Shown here: positions 1 through 7,664 of the stretch, piece after piece | How the letters are laid out: every line of letters begins with the position of its first letter | Numbering within the stretch: the stretch's first letter is position 1 | DNA from: Gammaproteobacteria bacterium | Lineage (GTDB): Bacteria; Pseudomonadota; Gammaproteobacteria; Nitrosococcales; Methylophagaceae | Assembly (NCBI GenBank): GCA_003645385.1 | Contig: QNEY01000007.1 | Location: 1-19,142 of the forward strand | Length of the DNA: 19,142 nucleotides | Direction: 5' to 3' | Translations under genes and position numbers: made by a program | The notes under the pieces: model-generated | Told to the model about the DNA's origin: nothing | The model's database searches: none | Seen by the model: the letters and a program-made list of their open reading frames with translations, nothing else

Positions 1-337
1 GTTATGGAATGAAATTCGTAAGATTATTTATCTCCTATTGTGGATGGTTCCACTTTTTATCTTGTCATGGATACCTGTCATCAATATTATCGCTCCCGTA
101 TTATGGGTCGCCTTCTCTAGTTGGATGTTAGCCATTGATTACCATGATTATCCAATGGGAAATCATCTACTCAAATTTCCACAACAACGTGCCCTACTAC
201 GACAAAAACGTTCGCTTGCACTCGGATTTGGATTGGCAACACTTGGAGCAACCATGATTCCCCTTGTGAATTTCTTGGTGATACCTGCTGCTGTTGCAGG
301 GGCAACGGCTCTCTACTTGGAAAATCTGAAGGACTAA
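1..337 (+). CDS. cysZ: CysZ sulfate permease, 3' part
   Basis: C-terminal part of CysZ (EI24 family), the inner-membrane protein that imports sulfate for cysteine synthesis. The reading frame is open from base 2 and runs off the left edge, so the true start is outside the window; the TTG at 38 is an internal codon. Recognition rests on close memory-level similarity to E. coli CysZ: an APVLW stretch, then SSWMLAIDYHDYP, a basic loop rich in R and K, and a final hydrophobic stretch containing MIPLVNF and GATALYLE. Two hydrophobic membrane segments are visible, one near the beginning of the fragment and one near its end. The stop TAA is at 335-337. No clear terminator follows. About 145 bp separate it from the next gene. 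I am confident of the family; partners such as cys genes are not in view. Confidence 0.88.
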   Translation, partial: LWNEIRKIIYLLLWMVPLFILSWIPVINIIAPVLWVAFSSWMLAIDYHDYPMGNHLLKFPQQRALLRQKRSLALGFGLATLGATMIPLVNFLVIPAAVAGATALYLENLKD

Positions 338-484
338 AGTAATTTATTTTCTATAAACTCAGCTATCGGTATCAGTATTAATTCATATGAGAGTATTTCT
401 TTTAATTACTTTCAGTTTAGTGCCTAATATTGAAGAATAAATATTTTAAATGGCTATTTAAAAACATATCTGGAGCAATCTGAA

Positions 485-1051
485 ATGGCAATATTTGATC
501 GATTAACACTTATGAAAGTGCATACGGTTTTGGCTACCTTTATCTTGCCAGCTGTAATTATGTTTCTTGTAACCGGCTCTCTTTATACTTGGGGTATAAA
601 AGGTAGCTATGAAACTACTGTTCACAAACTACATCTTCAAACTCCACTTCAAGGACAACTCATAGAGCTTGTTGCTCTAACAGAAAAAGAATTAAAAGAA
701 CGAAATATATCGATACCAACTGGGAAAGCTAAAATAAAAGAAGTTGGTACTTCTTTTAGGCTGGAATGGTCAGGTTCAACTAAGGATGTGATGTTGGAAC
801 CAACTGCACAACCACTCATTGCAAAATTGAAAATAAAGAATACCAGCTGGTATCGGCAGTTTGTTCAATTACACAAAGCAAAAGGTGGCAGCCCGTTTAA
901 AGTGTATGCAGTCGTGTTGGCTACTGGCTTACTTTTATTGCTTGTCACGGGTTTTATTATGGCATTGCAAACACCAAAATTACGCAAGCTTACTTTAGTC
1001 TCAACAACTCTTGGTATAGCTGTTTTTATTGCAATGATTATGAGCAGTTAG
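485..1051 (+). CDS. PepSY-type membrane protein
   Basis: Predicted inner-membrane protein of 188 residues resembling short PepSY-associated TM proteins. What can be seen: a hydrophobic segment at about 15-37 containing a TGSLYTWG turn, a soluble stretch of about 100 residues, then two closely spaced hydrophobic segments at about 140-160 and 168-187. A conserved-looking motif, WYRQFVQLHKAKGG, precedes the second segment, as in PepSY_TM proteins. Start ATG 485 is backed by GGAG at 472-475, nine bases upstream. It ends two bases before the convergent isocitrate dehydrogenase stop. Proteins of this type are often linked to iron or siderophore uptake or protease inhibition, but no neighbour here supports a specific role. 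The family call is moderate; function is unknown. Confidence 0.6.
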   Translation: MAIFDRLTLMKVHTVLATFILPAVIMFLVTGSLYTWGIKGSYETTVHKLHLQTPLQGQLIELVALTEKELKERNISIPTGKAKIKEVGTSFRLEWSGSTKDVMLEPTAQPLIAKLKIKNTSWYRQFVQLHKAKGGSPFKVYAVVLATGLLLLLVTGFIMALQTPKLRKLTLVSTTLGIAVFIAMIMSS

Positions 1052-1053
1052 TT

Positions 1054-3279
1054 TTAGCCCATATGGTCGATTGCACTATTTAAAGTAGCACTTGGTCGCA
1101 TGGCTTTAGCTACTAATATTTCATCAATAAAGTAATAACCATCAAGATCCACTATTTGACCTTGGACAGCATTTAACTCGGCAACAATTTTATCTTCATT
1201 GTCTGTTAATGTTTTTGCCAAACCTGCAAAATAATTTTGTAGTTCAACATCATCATTCTGCGCTGCCAAAGCTTGAGCCCAGTAAAGAGCCAGATAGAAG
1301 TGACTACCACGATTATCAAGTTCTCCAACCTTACGAGAAGGTGATTTATTGTTATCCAGAAACTCACCTGTCGCTTTATCTAATGTATCCGCTAGTAACT
1401 GTGCTTTTTTATTGCCTGTAGTGTTACTTAAGTGTTCCAACGATGCTGCTAAAGCCAAAAATTCTCCTAAAGAATCCCAGCGCAAGTGATTTTCTTTTTC
1501 AAACTGCTGTACATGTTTAGGAGCAGAGCCACCGGCACCTGTTTCAAACAAACCACCACCATTCATAAGTGGCACAATGGATAACATTTTTGCACTGGTA
1601 CCCAATTCAAGAATTGGAAATAGGTCGGTTAAATAATCACGTAATACATTACCTGTTACCGAGATTGTATCTCCACCATTTTTTATGCGTTCCAGTGAAA
1701 AGCGAATTGCATCTTGTGGTGACAAAATACGAATATCCAAGCCATCTGTATCATGCTTAGGCAAGTATTTTTCAACCTTAGCAATGATCTGTGCATCATG
1801 AGCTCTGTTTTTGTCTAACCAGAACACAGCTGGAGTACCAGTTAAACGTGCCCTGTTAACTGCTAATTTCACCCAATCCTGAATAGGGGCATCTTTGACC
1901 TGACACATACGCCAGATATCTCCGGCTTCAACTTTATGTTCAATTAGCGTATTGCCATTATCATCAACAACTCGCACAGTTCCATTTGCTGGAATTTCAA
2001 AAGTCTTATCATGCGAACCATATTCTTCTGCTTTTTGTGCCATCAAACCAACATTAGGTACTGTTCCCATAATAGTCGGATCAAATGCTCCATATTTTTT
2101 ACAAAATGCTATCGTTTCTTGGTAAATACCGGCATAACAACGGTCAGGGATAACTGCTTTGGTATCTTGCTGTTCGCCTTCTTTGTTCCACATTTGTCCA
2201 GAAGACCGGATCATGGCAGGCATAGAGGCATCAATAATGACATCTGATGGAACATGTAAATTAGTAATGCCATTATCAGAGTCCACCATAGCTAAATCTG
2301 GTCGTTTAGCATAAACAGCTTGTATATCAGCCTCAATTTCAGCTTGTTTATCAGTAGGTAGTGTCTTTATCTTGGCATAAACATCACCTAGGCCATTTTT
2401 GACATCAATACCAATTTCTTCAAAAACTGCCGCATGTTTTTCAAAGACATCTTTATAAAAAACCGTAACAAAGTGTCCAAAAATAATAGGGTCTGACACC
2501 TTCATCATTGTTGCTTTTAAATGAACAGAAAATAAAACACCCTCTTGCTTTGCACTCTCAATTTCAGCTTCAATAAAACGTCGCAGTGCATTCTTATTGA
2601 TTACTGTTGCATCTATCACTTCACCTACAAGCACAGGCGTGGATTGTTTCAATACGTTGATATTGTCCATCTCATCTGTTAACTCTATCCGTACATTGCC
2701 TGCACTCGCCAAAATCACCGACTTTTCACTGCCAAAGAAATCATTATCAGACATACTTGCAACATGAGTTTTTGAATCGGCACTCCATGTACCCATCGAA
2801 TGTGGATGTGTGCGAACATAGTTTTTTACTGCAGCTGGAGCACGCCGGTCAGAGTTGCCCTCACGAAGAACCGGATTAACAGCACTGCCTTTAATTTTAT
2901 CGTATTGAGCCTTAATCTTTTTCTGTTCATCATTTTGTGGGTCTTCTGGATATTCAGGTAAGTTATAGCCTTTTTGTTGCAGTTCTTTAATCGTCGCCTT
3001 TAACTGTGGAACTGAAGCACTGATATTGGGTAATTTTATAATATTAGTATCTGGTTTTAATACTAATTCTCCCAGCTTTGCCAGCGCATCGTCGATATGT
3101 TGAACTTCAGTTAAATAACTTGGAAAACTAGCAATAACACGCCCTGATAATGAAATATCACTGAGTTCAATATCTATATCCGCAGCATGAGTAAATACCT
3201 TAATGATAGGTAACAAAGACTGGGTTGCTAATGCTGGAGCTTCATCAGTTTTGGTATAAATAATCTTTGAGTTTGTCAT
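1054..3279 (-). CDS. icd: Monomeric NADP-dependent isocitrate dehydrogenase
   Basis: Converts isocitrate and NADP+ to 2-oxoglutarate, CO2 and NADPH in the TCA cycle; this is the large monomeric (IDH-II) form, not the usual 45-kDa dimer. Length is 741 residues, the length I recall for the Azotobacter vinelandii enzyme. Known functional residues fall at the same numbers: Ser132, Asn135, Arg139 and Arg145 (isocitrate; within GSAVNPVLREGNSDRR), Lys255, Asp350, Tyr420, Arg547, Asp548 and Asp552 (metal), His589 and Arg600 (NADP). The start is set at ATG 3279, where AGGAA sits just upstream; an in-frame extension to 3363 would run into the preceding aminotransferase gene and lacks family similarity. 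It lies 16 bp downstream of that aminotransferase, probably in one transcript. Its stop is 2 bp from the convergent PepSY gene, with no terminator between them. Confidence 0.97.
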   Translation of the reverse strand: MTNSKIIYTKTDEAPALATQSLLPIIKVFTHAADIDIELSDISLSGRVIASFPSYLTEVQHIDDALAKLGELVLKPDTNIIKLPNISASVPQLKATIKELQQKGYNLPEYPEDPQNDEQKKIKAQYDKIKGSAVNPVLREGNSDRRAPAAVKNYVRTHPHSMGTWSADSKTHVASMSDNDFFGSEKSVILASAGNVRIELTDEMDNINVLKQSTPVLVGEVIDATVINKNALRRFIEAEIESAKQEGVLFSVHLKATMMKVSDPIIFGHFVTVFYKDVFEKHAAVFEEIGIDVKNGLGDVYAKIKTLPTDKQAEIEADIQAVYAKRPDLAMVDSDNGITNLHVPSDVIIDASMPAMIRSSGQMWNKEGEQQDTKAVIPDRCYAGIYQETIAFCKKYGAFDPTIMGTVPNVGLMAQKAEEYGSHDKTFEIPANGTVRVVDDNGNTLIEHKVEAGDIWRMCQVKDAPIQDWVKLAVNRARLTGTPAVFWLDKNRAHDAQIIAKVEKYLPKHDTDGLDIRILSPQDAIRFSLERIKNGGDTISVTGNVLRDYLTDLFPILELGTSAKMLSIVPLMNGGGLFETGAGGSAPKHVQQFEKENHLRWDSLGEFLALAASLEHLSNTTGNKKAQLLADTLDKATGEFLDNNKSPSRKVGELDNRGSHFYLALYWAQALAAQNDDVELQNYFAGLAKTLTDNEDKIVAELNAVQGQIVDLDGYYFIDEILVAKAMRPSATLNSAIDHMG

Positions 3280-3295
3280 TTCATTTCCTAATTTT

Positions 3296-4474
3296 TTACT
3301 TGTAAATAGTGCTAATTCGCTCAACAGCTTCCAACAGTCGTTGCTCATCATTTGTATAGGCAAAACGGATATATTGTTCAGCTAAATAGCTACCAAAGTC
3401 ATTGCCAGGAGTTACTGCTACCCTCGCATGTTGTAACCAGAACTTGCTCAAAGCCATACTGTCCGGGTGTTGTTCATTAAGGAATGCACTGCAATCACCA
3501 TAAATATAAAATGCTCCCTGTGGCGTTGTTTTTACATCTAGGCCCATTGTCTGTAATGCTGGCAATAAGCTATTTCTACGTTGTTCAAATATTTGACGAC
3601 GTTGTTCTAAAATATCCAGTGATTCAGTACTAAACGCAGAAAGTGCTGCATATTGTGACATAGTAGGTGCAGATAAAAATAGATTTTGTGCCAAACGGTC
3701 CATCACAGATACATATTCATCGGGTACTATTAACCAGCCTAATCGCCAGCCTGTCATTCCAAAAAATTTAGAAAAGCTATTAATTACAAATGCGTCATTA
3801 TCTATAGTCAGAATGGTTGACACTTCAGTGTCATCATAGGTCAGGCCATGATAAATTTCATCCACAACAAAATGACCCTTTTTAACACGAATTGCATCAG
3901 CTAATTCTGTTAGATCCTGTTTAGATAAAATGGTACCTGTGGGATTTGATGGTGAAGCAACCAAAGCCATGGTCGTATCAGTATCCCAGTGTTTATTAAT
4001 AAGTGATGATGTTAATTGATAATTAGTTGATTCATCCACAGCAATAGACTGTGCTTTGCCTTCGACAAATCTGGCAAAATTTCTGTTACATGGATAACCG
4101 GGATCAGCTAATAATACTTTTTGGTCTCGCTCCAGCAGTGCGCCCATAACCAATAATAATGCACCAGAAGCTCCTGGCGTTATCACAACACGCTCAGATG
4201 AAATATTGACGTGGTAACGTCGTTGATACCAATCGGATATCGCATCACGTAACTCAGGCAAGCCTAATGCCGGTGTGTAATGTGTCTGGCCTGATTTTAA
4301 AGCTGCTATACCAGCATCTATAATGGGCTGTGGTGTTGTGAAATCAGGCTCACCTACTTCCATGTGAATAATATCTTCGCCCTGTGCTTCAAGCTTTTTA
4401 GCTTGAGCCAGAATATCCATCACATGAAATGGCGTTATATCTTTTGATCGTTGTGAAATGTTGCTGTTAGCCAT
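3296..4474 (-). CDS. PLP-dependent class I/II aminotransferase
   Basis: Aminotransferase of the aspartate-aminotransferase fold (type I, PLP), 392 residues, cytoplasmic. Visible catalytic set: the PLP Schiff-base lysine Lys236 in NSFSKFFGMTGWR, Asn177 in SPSNPTG, Asp205 and Tyr208 in VVDEIYHGL, Arg244, and the substrate carboxylate arginine Arg370 in QYIRFAY. The N-terminal MEVGEPDFTTP and THYTPALG motifs are typical of the AspC/AlaA/ArAT subgroup I. The substrate cannot be told from sequence; aspartate, alanine or aromatic donors are all possible, and 2-oxoglutarate, the product of the downstream isocitrate dehydrogenase, is the usual acceptor. Its start overlaps the end of the upstream phosphatase gene by 8 bp and has no strong Shine-Dalgarno, suggesting translational coupling. 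Confidence 0.9.
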   Translation of the reverse strand: MANSNISQRSKDITPFHVMDILAQAKKLEAQGEDIIHMEVGEPDFTTPQPIIDAGIAALKSGQTHYTPALGLPELRDAISDWYQRRYHVNISSERVVITPGASGALLLVMGALLERDQKVLLADPGYPCNRNFARFVEGKAQSIAVDESTNYQLTSSLINKHWDTDTTMALVASPSNPTGTILSKQDLTELADAIRVKKGHFVVDEIYHGLTYDDTEVSTILTIDNDAFVINSFSKFFGMTGWRLGWLIVPDEYVSVMDRLAQNLFLSAPTMSQYAALSAFSTESLDILEQRRQIFEQRRNSLLPALQTMGLDVKTTPQGAFYIYGDCSAFLNEQHPDSMALSKFWLQHARVAVTPGNDFGSYLAEQYIRFAYTNDEQRLLEAVERISTIYK

Positions 4475-5231
4475 TTGAGTGTAACTGTCTTAAATCCTCA
4501 ACAGTTACATATTCACCTTTGATCTTTTCACCCGAAATCACTTGGCATGGATTGTCTGGATCACCCAAATGATCTAATACCGTAATAGCACCACTAAAAT
4601 CATCATGCTGAGTGTAGTTATTAAGTGTCACCACTGTTGGTATTTTGGCACCGAAAGAAGACAATACGCCATTGGCTGAATCTTCAAATACCAGACACTC
4701 ATCTGCAGACAGACCAATTTGTTCCAAACAGTAATCAAAAATATCCGGCGCTGGTTTTTTTGCAGGTACGATATCTCCTGCCGCAATACAGTCAAACCAG
4801 TCTAATGCTTGTTCACCTAATGTACTTTTCACCAAAGCCATCACATTGGCAGGTGTTGTCGTTGTCGCAATCGCAAGTTGTATACCAGCATCACGGATTT
4901 CATCCATCAATCGTATAACACCTGGCCGCAGACCAATGGCATGCTCTTCTAACAATGCAACATAATGACGGGTCTTTATTGCATGTAAGTTAATGATTAA
5001 CTCTTCAATATCCCCTCGGTATTGAAAGTCGGTATGAAAGTGAGAAAGAAAATAACGTATCCGCTCTTTGCCGCCGGTAACAGCTAATAATTCACCATAT
5101 AACCCTTCATCCCAGTTCCAATCAAGACCACTTTCAGAAAATGCGCGGTTAAAGGCAATACGGTGTCCATCACGCTCTGTTTCAGCCAAAGTACCATCAA
5201 CATCAAAGATTACTGCTTTTAATTGCTTCAT
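4467..5231 (-). CDS. HAD-family phosphatase, CbbY/Gph-like
   Basis: Haloacid-dehalogenase superfamily hydrolase of 254 residues, probably a sugar-phosphate phosphatase. Motif I is FDVDGTLAET (nucleophile Asp10, acid/base Asp12), motif II lies in the IATTTT stretch (about 121-126), motif III is the lysine in PAKKPAPDIF (about 156-165), and motif IV is FEDSANG (Glu183, Asp184). A helical C1 cap sits between motifs I and II (about 20-95). The layout resembles CbbY proteins, which dephosphorylate xylulose-1,5-bisphosphate in Calvin-cycle organisms, but no Calvin genes are in view, so the substrate is open. I chose ATG 5231, since the family begins exactly with this K-AVIFDVDGTL stretch; upstream codons in frame run through the dksA promoter region. 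First gene of a likely operon with the aminotransferase and icd. Confidence 0.85.
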   Translation of the reverse strand: MKQLKAVIFDVDGTLAETERDGHRIAFNRAFSESGLDWNWDEGLYGELLAVTGGKERIRYFLSHFHTDFQYRGDIEELIINLHAIKTRHYVALLEEHAIGLRPGVIRLMDEIRDAGIQLAIATTTTPANVMALVKSTLGEQALDWFDCIAAGDIVPAKKPAPDIFDYCLEQIGLSADECLVFEDSANGVLSSFGAKIPTVVTLNNYTQHDDFSGAITVLDHLGDPDNPCQVISGEKIKGEYVTVEDLRQLHSNG

Positions 5232-5276
5232 ATCTCGTTTTTCTAGTTTAGAATAAGTTAAAATAATATCAAATTT

Positions 5277-5305
5277 TTGCACGCTAGGGCTTATTCTGTT
5301 ATAAA
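5277..5305 (+). promoter_or_regulatory. Sigma70-like promoter of dksA
   Basis: TTGCAC (5277-5282) and TATAAA (5300-5305) are separated by exactly 17 bp, giving a predicted transcription start near 5312, about 33 bp before the dksA ATG. It lies in the 113-bp gap between the divergent phosphatase and dksA genes. Confidence 0.6.
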
Positions 5306-5344
5306 ATTCGCCCTTAATTTCGAAAAAAGACATTTGAGGTTTAC

Positions 5345-5767
5345 ATGGGATCAACACAGATTGATGCAAAAGTCTCACCCTATAAAGAAAAAAAGGGTGA
5401 AGAATATATGAACGAAGATCAAACCAGCCACTTCAGAACTATTCTTGAAGGCTGGAGAACAGATTTGATGGAAGAAGTCGATCGCACAGTGCATCATATG
5501 CAAGATGATGCCGCTAATTTCCCAGATCCAAATGATCGTGCAACACAAGAAGAAGAATTCACACTTGAACTTCGCACTCGTGATCGTGAACGTAAACTCA
5601 TCAAGAAAATCAAACAATCACTGGAAGACTTGGATAAAGGTGATTACGGCTACTGTGAATCATGTGGTACTGATATCGGTATTCGTCGCCTTGAAGCTCG
5701 TCCAACAGCTACTTTGTGTATTGACTGTAAAACATTGGATGAAATCAGAGAGAAAAATCGCGTTTAA
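5345..5767 (+). CDS. dksA: RNA polymerase-binding regulator DksA
   Basis: DksA (140 residues) binds the RNA polymerase secondary channel and, with ppGpp, controls rRNA and amino-acid gene promoters. The coiled-coil tip DPNDRA carries Asp61, Asp64 and Ala66, matching Asp71, Asp74 and Ala76 of E. coli DksA. The zinc site is Cys104, Cys107, Cys125 and Cys128, in GYCESCG and LCIDCKT. ATG 5345 is preferred over the internal ATG at 5408: GAGG lies at 5336-5339, and the N-terminal residues (SPYKEKKGEEYMNE) match the E. coli protein's VEPYQEKPGEEYMNE. It is about 11 residues shorter at the N terminus than E. coli DksA. Likely a single-gene unit with its own promoter and a strong terminator. Confidence 0.97.
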   Translation: MGSTQIDAKVSPYKEKKGEEYMNEDQTSHFRTILEGWRTDLMEEVDRTVHHMQDDAANFPDPNDRATQEEEFTLELRTRDRERKLIKKIKQSLEDLDKGDYGYCESCGTDIGIRRLEARPTATLCIDCKTLDEIREKNRV

Positions 5768-5810
5768 CTAACGCTTGAATTTTGTAACATCGCCCAACCA
5801 AACTCTGGGC

Positions 5811-5841
5811 AAAAAAAAGCCCCGATTATCGGGGCTTTTTT
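5811..5841. terminator. Bidirectional intrinsic terminator
   Basis: Eight-base-pair GC-rich stem AGCCCCGA (5818-5825) / TCGGGGCT (5829-5836) with a three-base loop, flanked by an A run on the left and a T run on the right. It can stop transcription from both dksA (+) and the peroxiredoxin (-). A smaller dyad GCCCA/TGGGC (5792-5810) sits just before it. Confidence 0.92.
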
Positions 5842-5862
5842 GTATCTATATGCAGTGAACTA

Positions 5863-6462
5863 TTACAGTTCCTCACCATGTTTAGCTAAGTAATCAGCAA
5901 CACCTGCTGCATCAGGTGTCATACCATCATCACCTTTTTGCCAACCTGCCGGACAAACTTCACCATGTTCTTCAGTGAATTGAAGTGCATCAACCAAACG
6001 TAACATTTCGTCTACTTCACGACCTAAAGGTAAGTCATTAACAACTTGATGACGAACAACGCCTTCTTTATCAATTAAGAAAGAACCACGTAAAGCAATG
6101 CTTGCTGGGTGTTTAACGCCGTATTTTTTCATGATCTTTTGATCAGTATCAGCAACTAGTGGAAAATCAATTTGACCAATACCACCTTTGTCTACAGGTG
6201 TATTACGCCATGCTAGGTGAGTAAATTGTGAATCAATTGAGACACCGATAATTTGAACGCCACGCTCTTTAAATGCTGCAACGCGGTGATGATGGGCAAT
6301 GATTTCCGATGGACATACGAAAGTAAAATCTAGTGGATAAAAGAATAAAACAACATATTGACCTTTGTAGTCAGACAATGAAAAGTTTTCATTAATGCTG
6401 TTATCAGGCATCACTGCTGCTGCCGTGAATTTTGGGGCTTTTTTTGTTACTAAAACGCTCAT
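5863..6462 (-). CDS. 2-Cys peroxiredoxin (AhpC/Prx1 type)
   Basis: Thiol peroxidase of 199 residues that reduces hydrogen peroxide and organic peroxides. The peroxidatic cysteine is Cys50 in DFTFVCPSE, with Pro43 and Thr47 of the PxxxTxxC site. The resolving cysteine is Cys170 in HGEVCPAGW, so this is a typical 2-Cys enzyme of the Prx1/AhpC subfamily. A GGIG loop (93-96) is present, and the C-terminal helix ends YLAKHGEEL, so the tail resembles but does not exactly match the YF motif linked to overoxidation-prone enzymes. Start ATG 6462 has AAGGA upstream. No AhpF or dedicated reductase is adjacent, so its electron donor (thioredoxin or glutaredoxin) is unknown. The upstream 124 bp contain several dyads. 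Confidence 0.95.
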   Translation of the reverse strand: MSVLVTKKAPKFTAAAVMPDNSINENFSLSDYKGQYVVLFFYPLDFTFVCPSEIIAHHHRVAAFKERGVQIIGVSIDSQFTHLAWRNTPVDKGGIGQIDFPLVADTDQKIMKKYGVKHPASIALRGSFLIDKEGVVRHQVVNDLPLGREVDEMLRLVDALQFTEEHGEVCPAGWQKGDDGMTPDAAGVADYLAKHGEEL

Positions 6463-6496
6463 AATTTTTCCTTAATCTTCGTTGAATATAAAGATA

Positions 6497-6554
6497 AAGT
6501 CACTGTTTAGATGACTTAATGAATTACTGAGTAAAACACTCTGATATGCTATCA
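6497..6554. promoter_or_regulatory. Cluster of dyads upstream of the peroxiredoxin
   Basis: Three inverted repeats lie in the 124-bp gap before the peroxiredoxin start: AAGTCA-N9-TGACTT (6497-6517), TTACT-G-AGTAA (6524-6534) and TGATA-TGC-TATCA (6542-6554). They could bind a stress regulator. None is a clear textbook OxyR site, and I see no convincing -35/-10 pair, so the assignment is tentative. Confidence 0.3.
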
Positions 6555-6586
6555 ATAAGCGTTAACATTGTCTAATAGATTGATGG

Positions 6587-7516
6587 TTAATTCGCTGTCT
6601 TTTTAACAAAGTTCTTAGCTCTGTATCGGCTAGGAGAGCAACTAAAAAATTGTGTGAAGCGTCGACTGAAATGGCTGAGATCATTAAAACCAACATCGTA
6701 ACAAGCTTCAGAGACAGTCTTACCATTCCGTATTTTTTCAGCGGCCAACTTCAAGCGTACTTGCTGTTGATATTCTCCCGGTGAACAGGCGAGTTGTTTT
6801 TTGAACTCAACATATAATCGACTACGACTCATACATGCCTTACGACATAACAAATCGATATCAAGTGGAACAGCAATATTCTGTTCCAGTTGAAATATAG
6901 CTGCCGTTATGCCACTTGCGTCTGGTGATTGACGGCAGTAGCTTAATAACACTTCTCTACCCTGCTGCCGTAATAATTTTATTATTAATTCTGACACACC
7001 TAAGTCAACCATCATTTCTTTATCGTTATGGTTGTGAGTAAACAAAGTCACCAACCTTTCTAAGAGATTTTGCGTGTCAGAGGTGTGATGTGCATGGAGG
7101 ATATGAGGTTGATACTCCCAATCATGCTTAAGTTCATCTAATAAAGTTACATCACGCATACGTTCAGAAATAGTCTCAATGCGTTGTTTGGGAATTTCAA
7201 TAGTAAGGCACGTTGTTGGCTCGTTATCACTTGCATCAGGAAAATCGATTTCGACATATTCACCCGGTGGCATTACATAAGATTCATGTGGCAAAAATGT
7301 TTGTCCATGATTTTCATGCGAGTCATGCATAATCTTTCGGCCAGTCACCATCCCACAATAAAGCAGTTGATCAGCATCAAGACCCACTCTAGTTGCCTTT
7401 CTGAAAGTATCATAGATGCTTAATTCGGTCTCTGGCCCCTGAAAAGACAGCTTGTTTTCTACCAATAGTTGGCGGTTTTCACGTCTTTTTGATAGAGGAA
7501 TTTGTAAATTCTGCAT
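6587..7516 (-). CDS. AraC-family transcriptional regulator
   Basis: DNA-binding regulator of 309 residues. The N-terminal part (about 30-190) has no enzymatic motif and contains a cupin-like stretch around HESYVMPPGEYVEIDFPD, fitting an AraC-type ligand-binding domain. The C-terminal 100 residues hold the two helix-turn-helix units: the first at about 220-242 (LDIDLLCRKACMSRSRLYVEF) and the second at about 268-292 (VSEACYDVGFNDLSHFSRRF), matching the AraC signature. It is divergent from the aldehyde dehydrogenase with 148 bp between them, where phased repeats lie, so it very likely activates that gene in response to an aldehyde or alcohol. No good Shine-Dalgarno precedes ATG 7516. The inducer cannot be read from sequence. 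Confidence 0.9.
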   Translation of the reverse strand: MQNLQIPLSKRRENRQLLVENKLSFQGPETELSIYDTFRKATRVGLDADQLLYCGMVTGRKIMHDSHENHGQTFLPHESYVMPPGEYVEIDFPDASDNEPTTCLTIEIPKQRIETISERMRDVTLLDELKHDWEYQPHILHAHHTSDTQNLLERLVTLFTHNHNDKEMMVDLGVSELIIKLLRQQGREVLLSYCRQSPDASGITAAIFQLEQNIAVPLDIDLLCRKACMSRSRLYVEFKKQLACSPGEYQQQVRLKLAAEKIRNGKTVSEACYDVGFNDLSHFSRRFTQFFSCSPSRYRAKNFVKKTAN

Positions 7517-7570
7517 TATAGTTAGTACATTTTTATGTAATAGCTAATTTTGAGACTTTTCTGGACATTT

Positions 7571-7620
7571 AGTCAAGTTTTTGAGAATCTCAGTCAAGTA
7601 TTCATTATATAGTTAAGTTT
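7571..7620. promoter_or_regulatory. Three phased direct repeats, candidate AraC-type operator
   Basis: AGTCAAGTTT (7571), AGTCAAGTAT (7592) and AGTTAAGTTT (7611) start 21 and 19 bp apart, about two helical turns each, on the same DNA face. They lie in the divergent gap between the AraC-type regulator and the aldehyde dehydrogenase, 45-95 bp before the latter's start. Direct repeats with this phasing are usual for AraC-family activators. A possible -35, TTGAGA (7581-7586), lies between repeats one and two, with an AT-rich -10 (TTATAT, 7605-7610) after it. Confidence 0.55.
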
Positions 7621-7664
7621 ATGCTTTACCTTTCATCATCATTAATTATTAGAGAGAAAAAACT

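Noticed and set aside
3280..3363. 28-residue N-terminal extension of isocitrate dehydrogenase
   Set aside because: It overlaps the aminotransferase 3' end, the 741-residue form matches known residue numbers exactly, and a good AGGAA sits just before ATG 3279.
5232..5378. 49-residue N-terminal extension of the HAD phosphatase
   Set aside because: It would cross the dksA promoter and start, and HAD proteins begin right at the first Asp motif.
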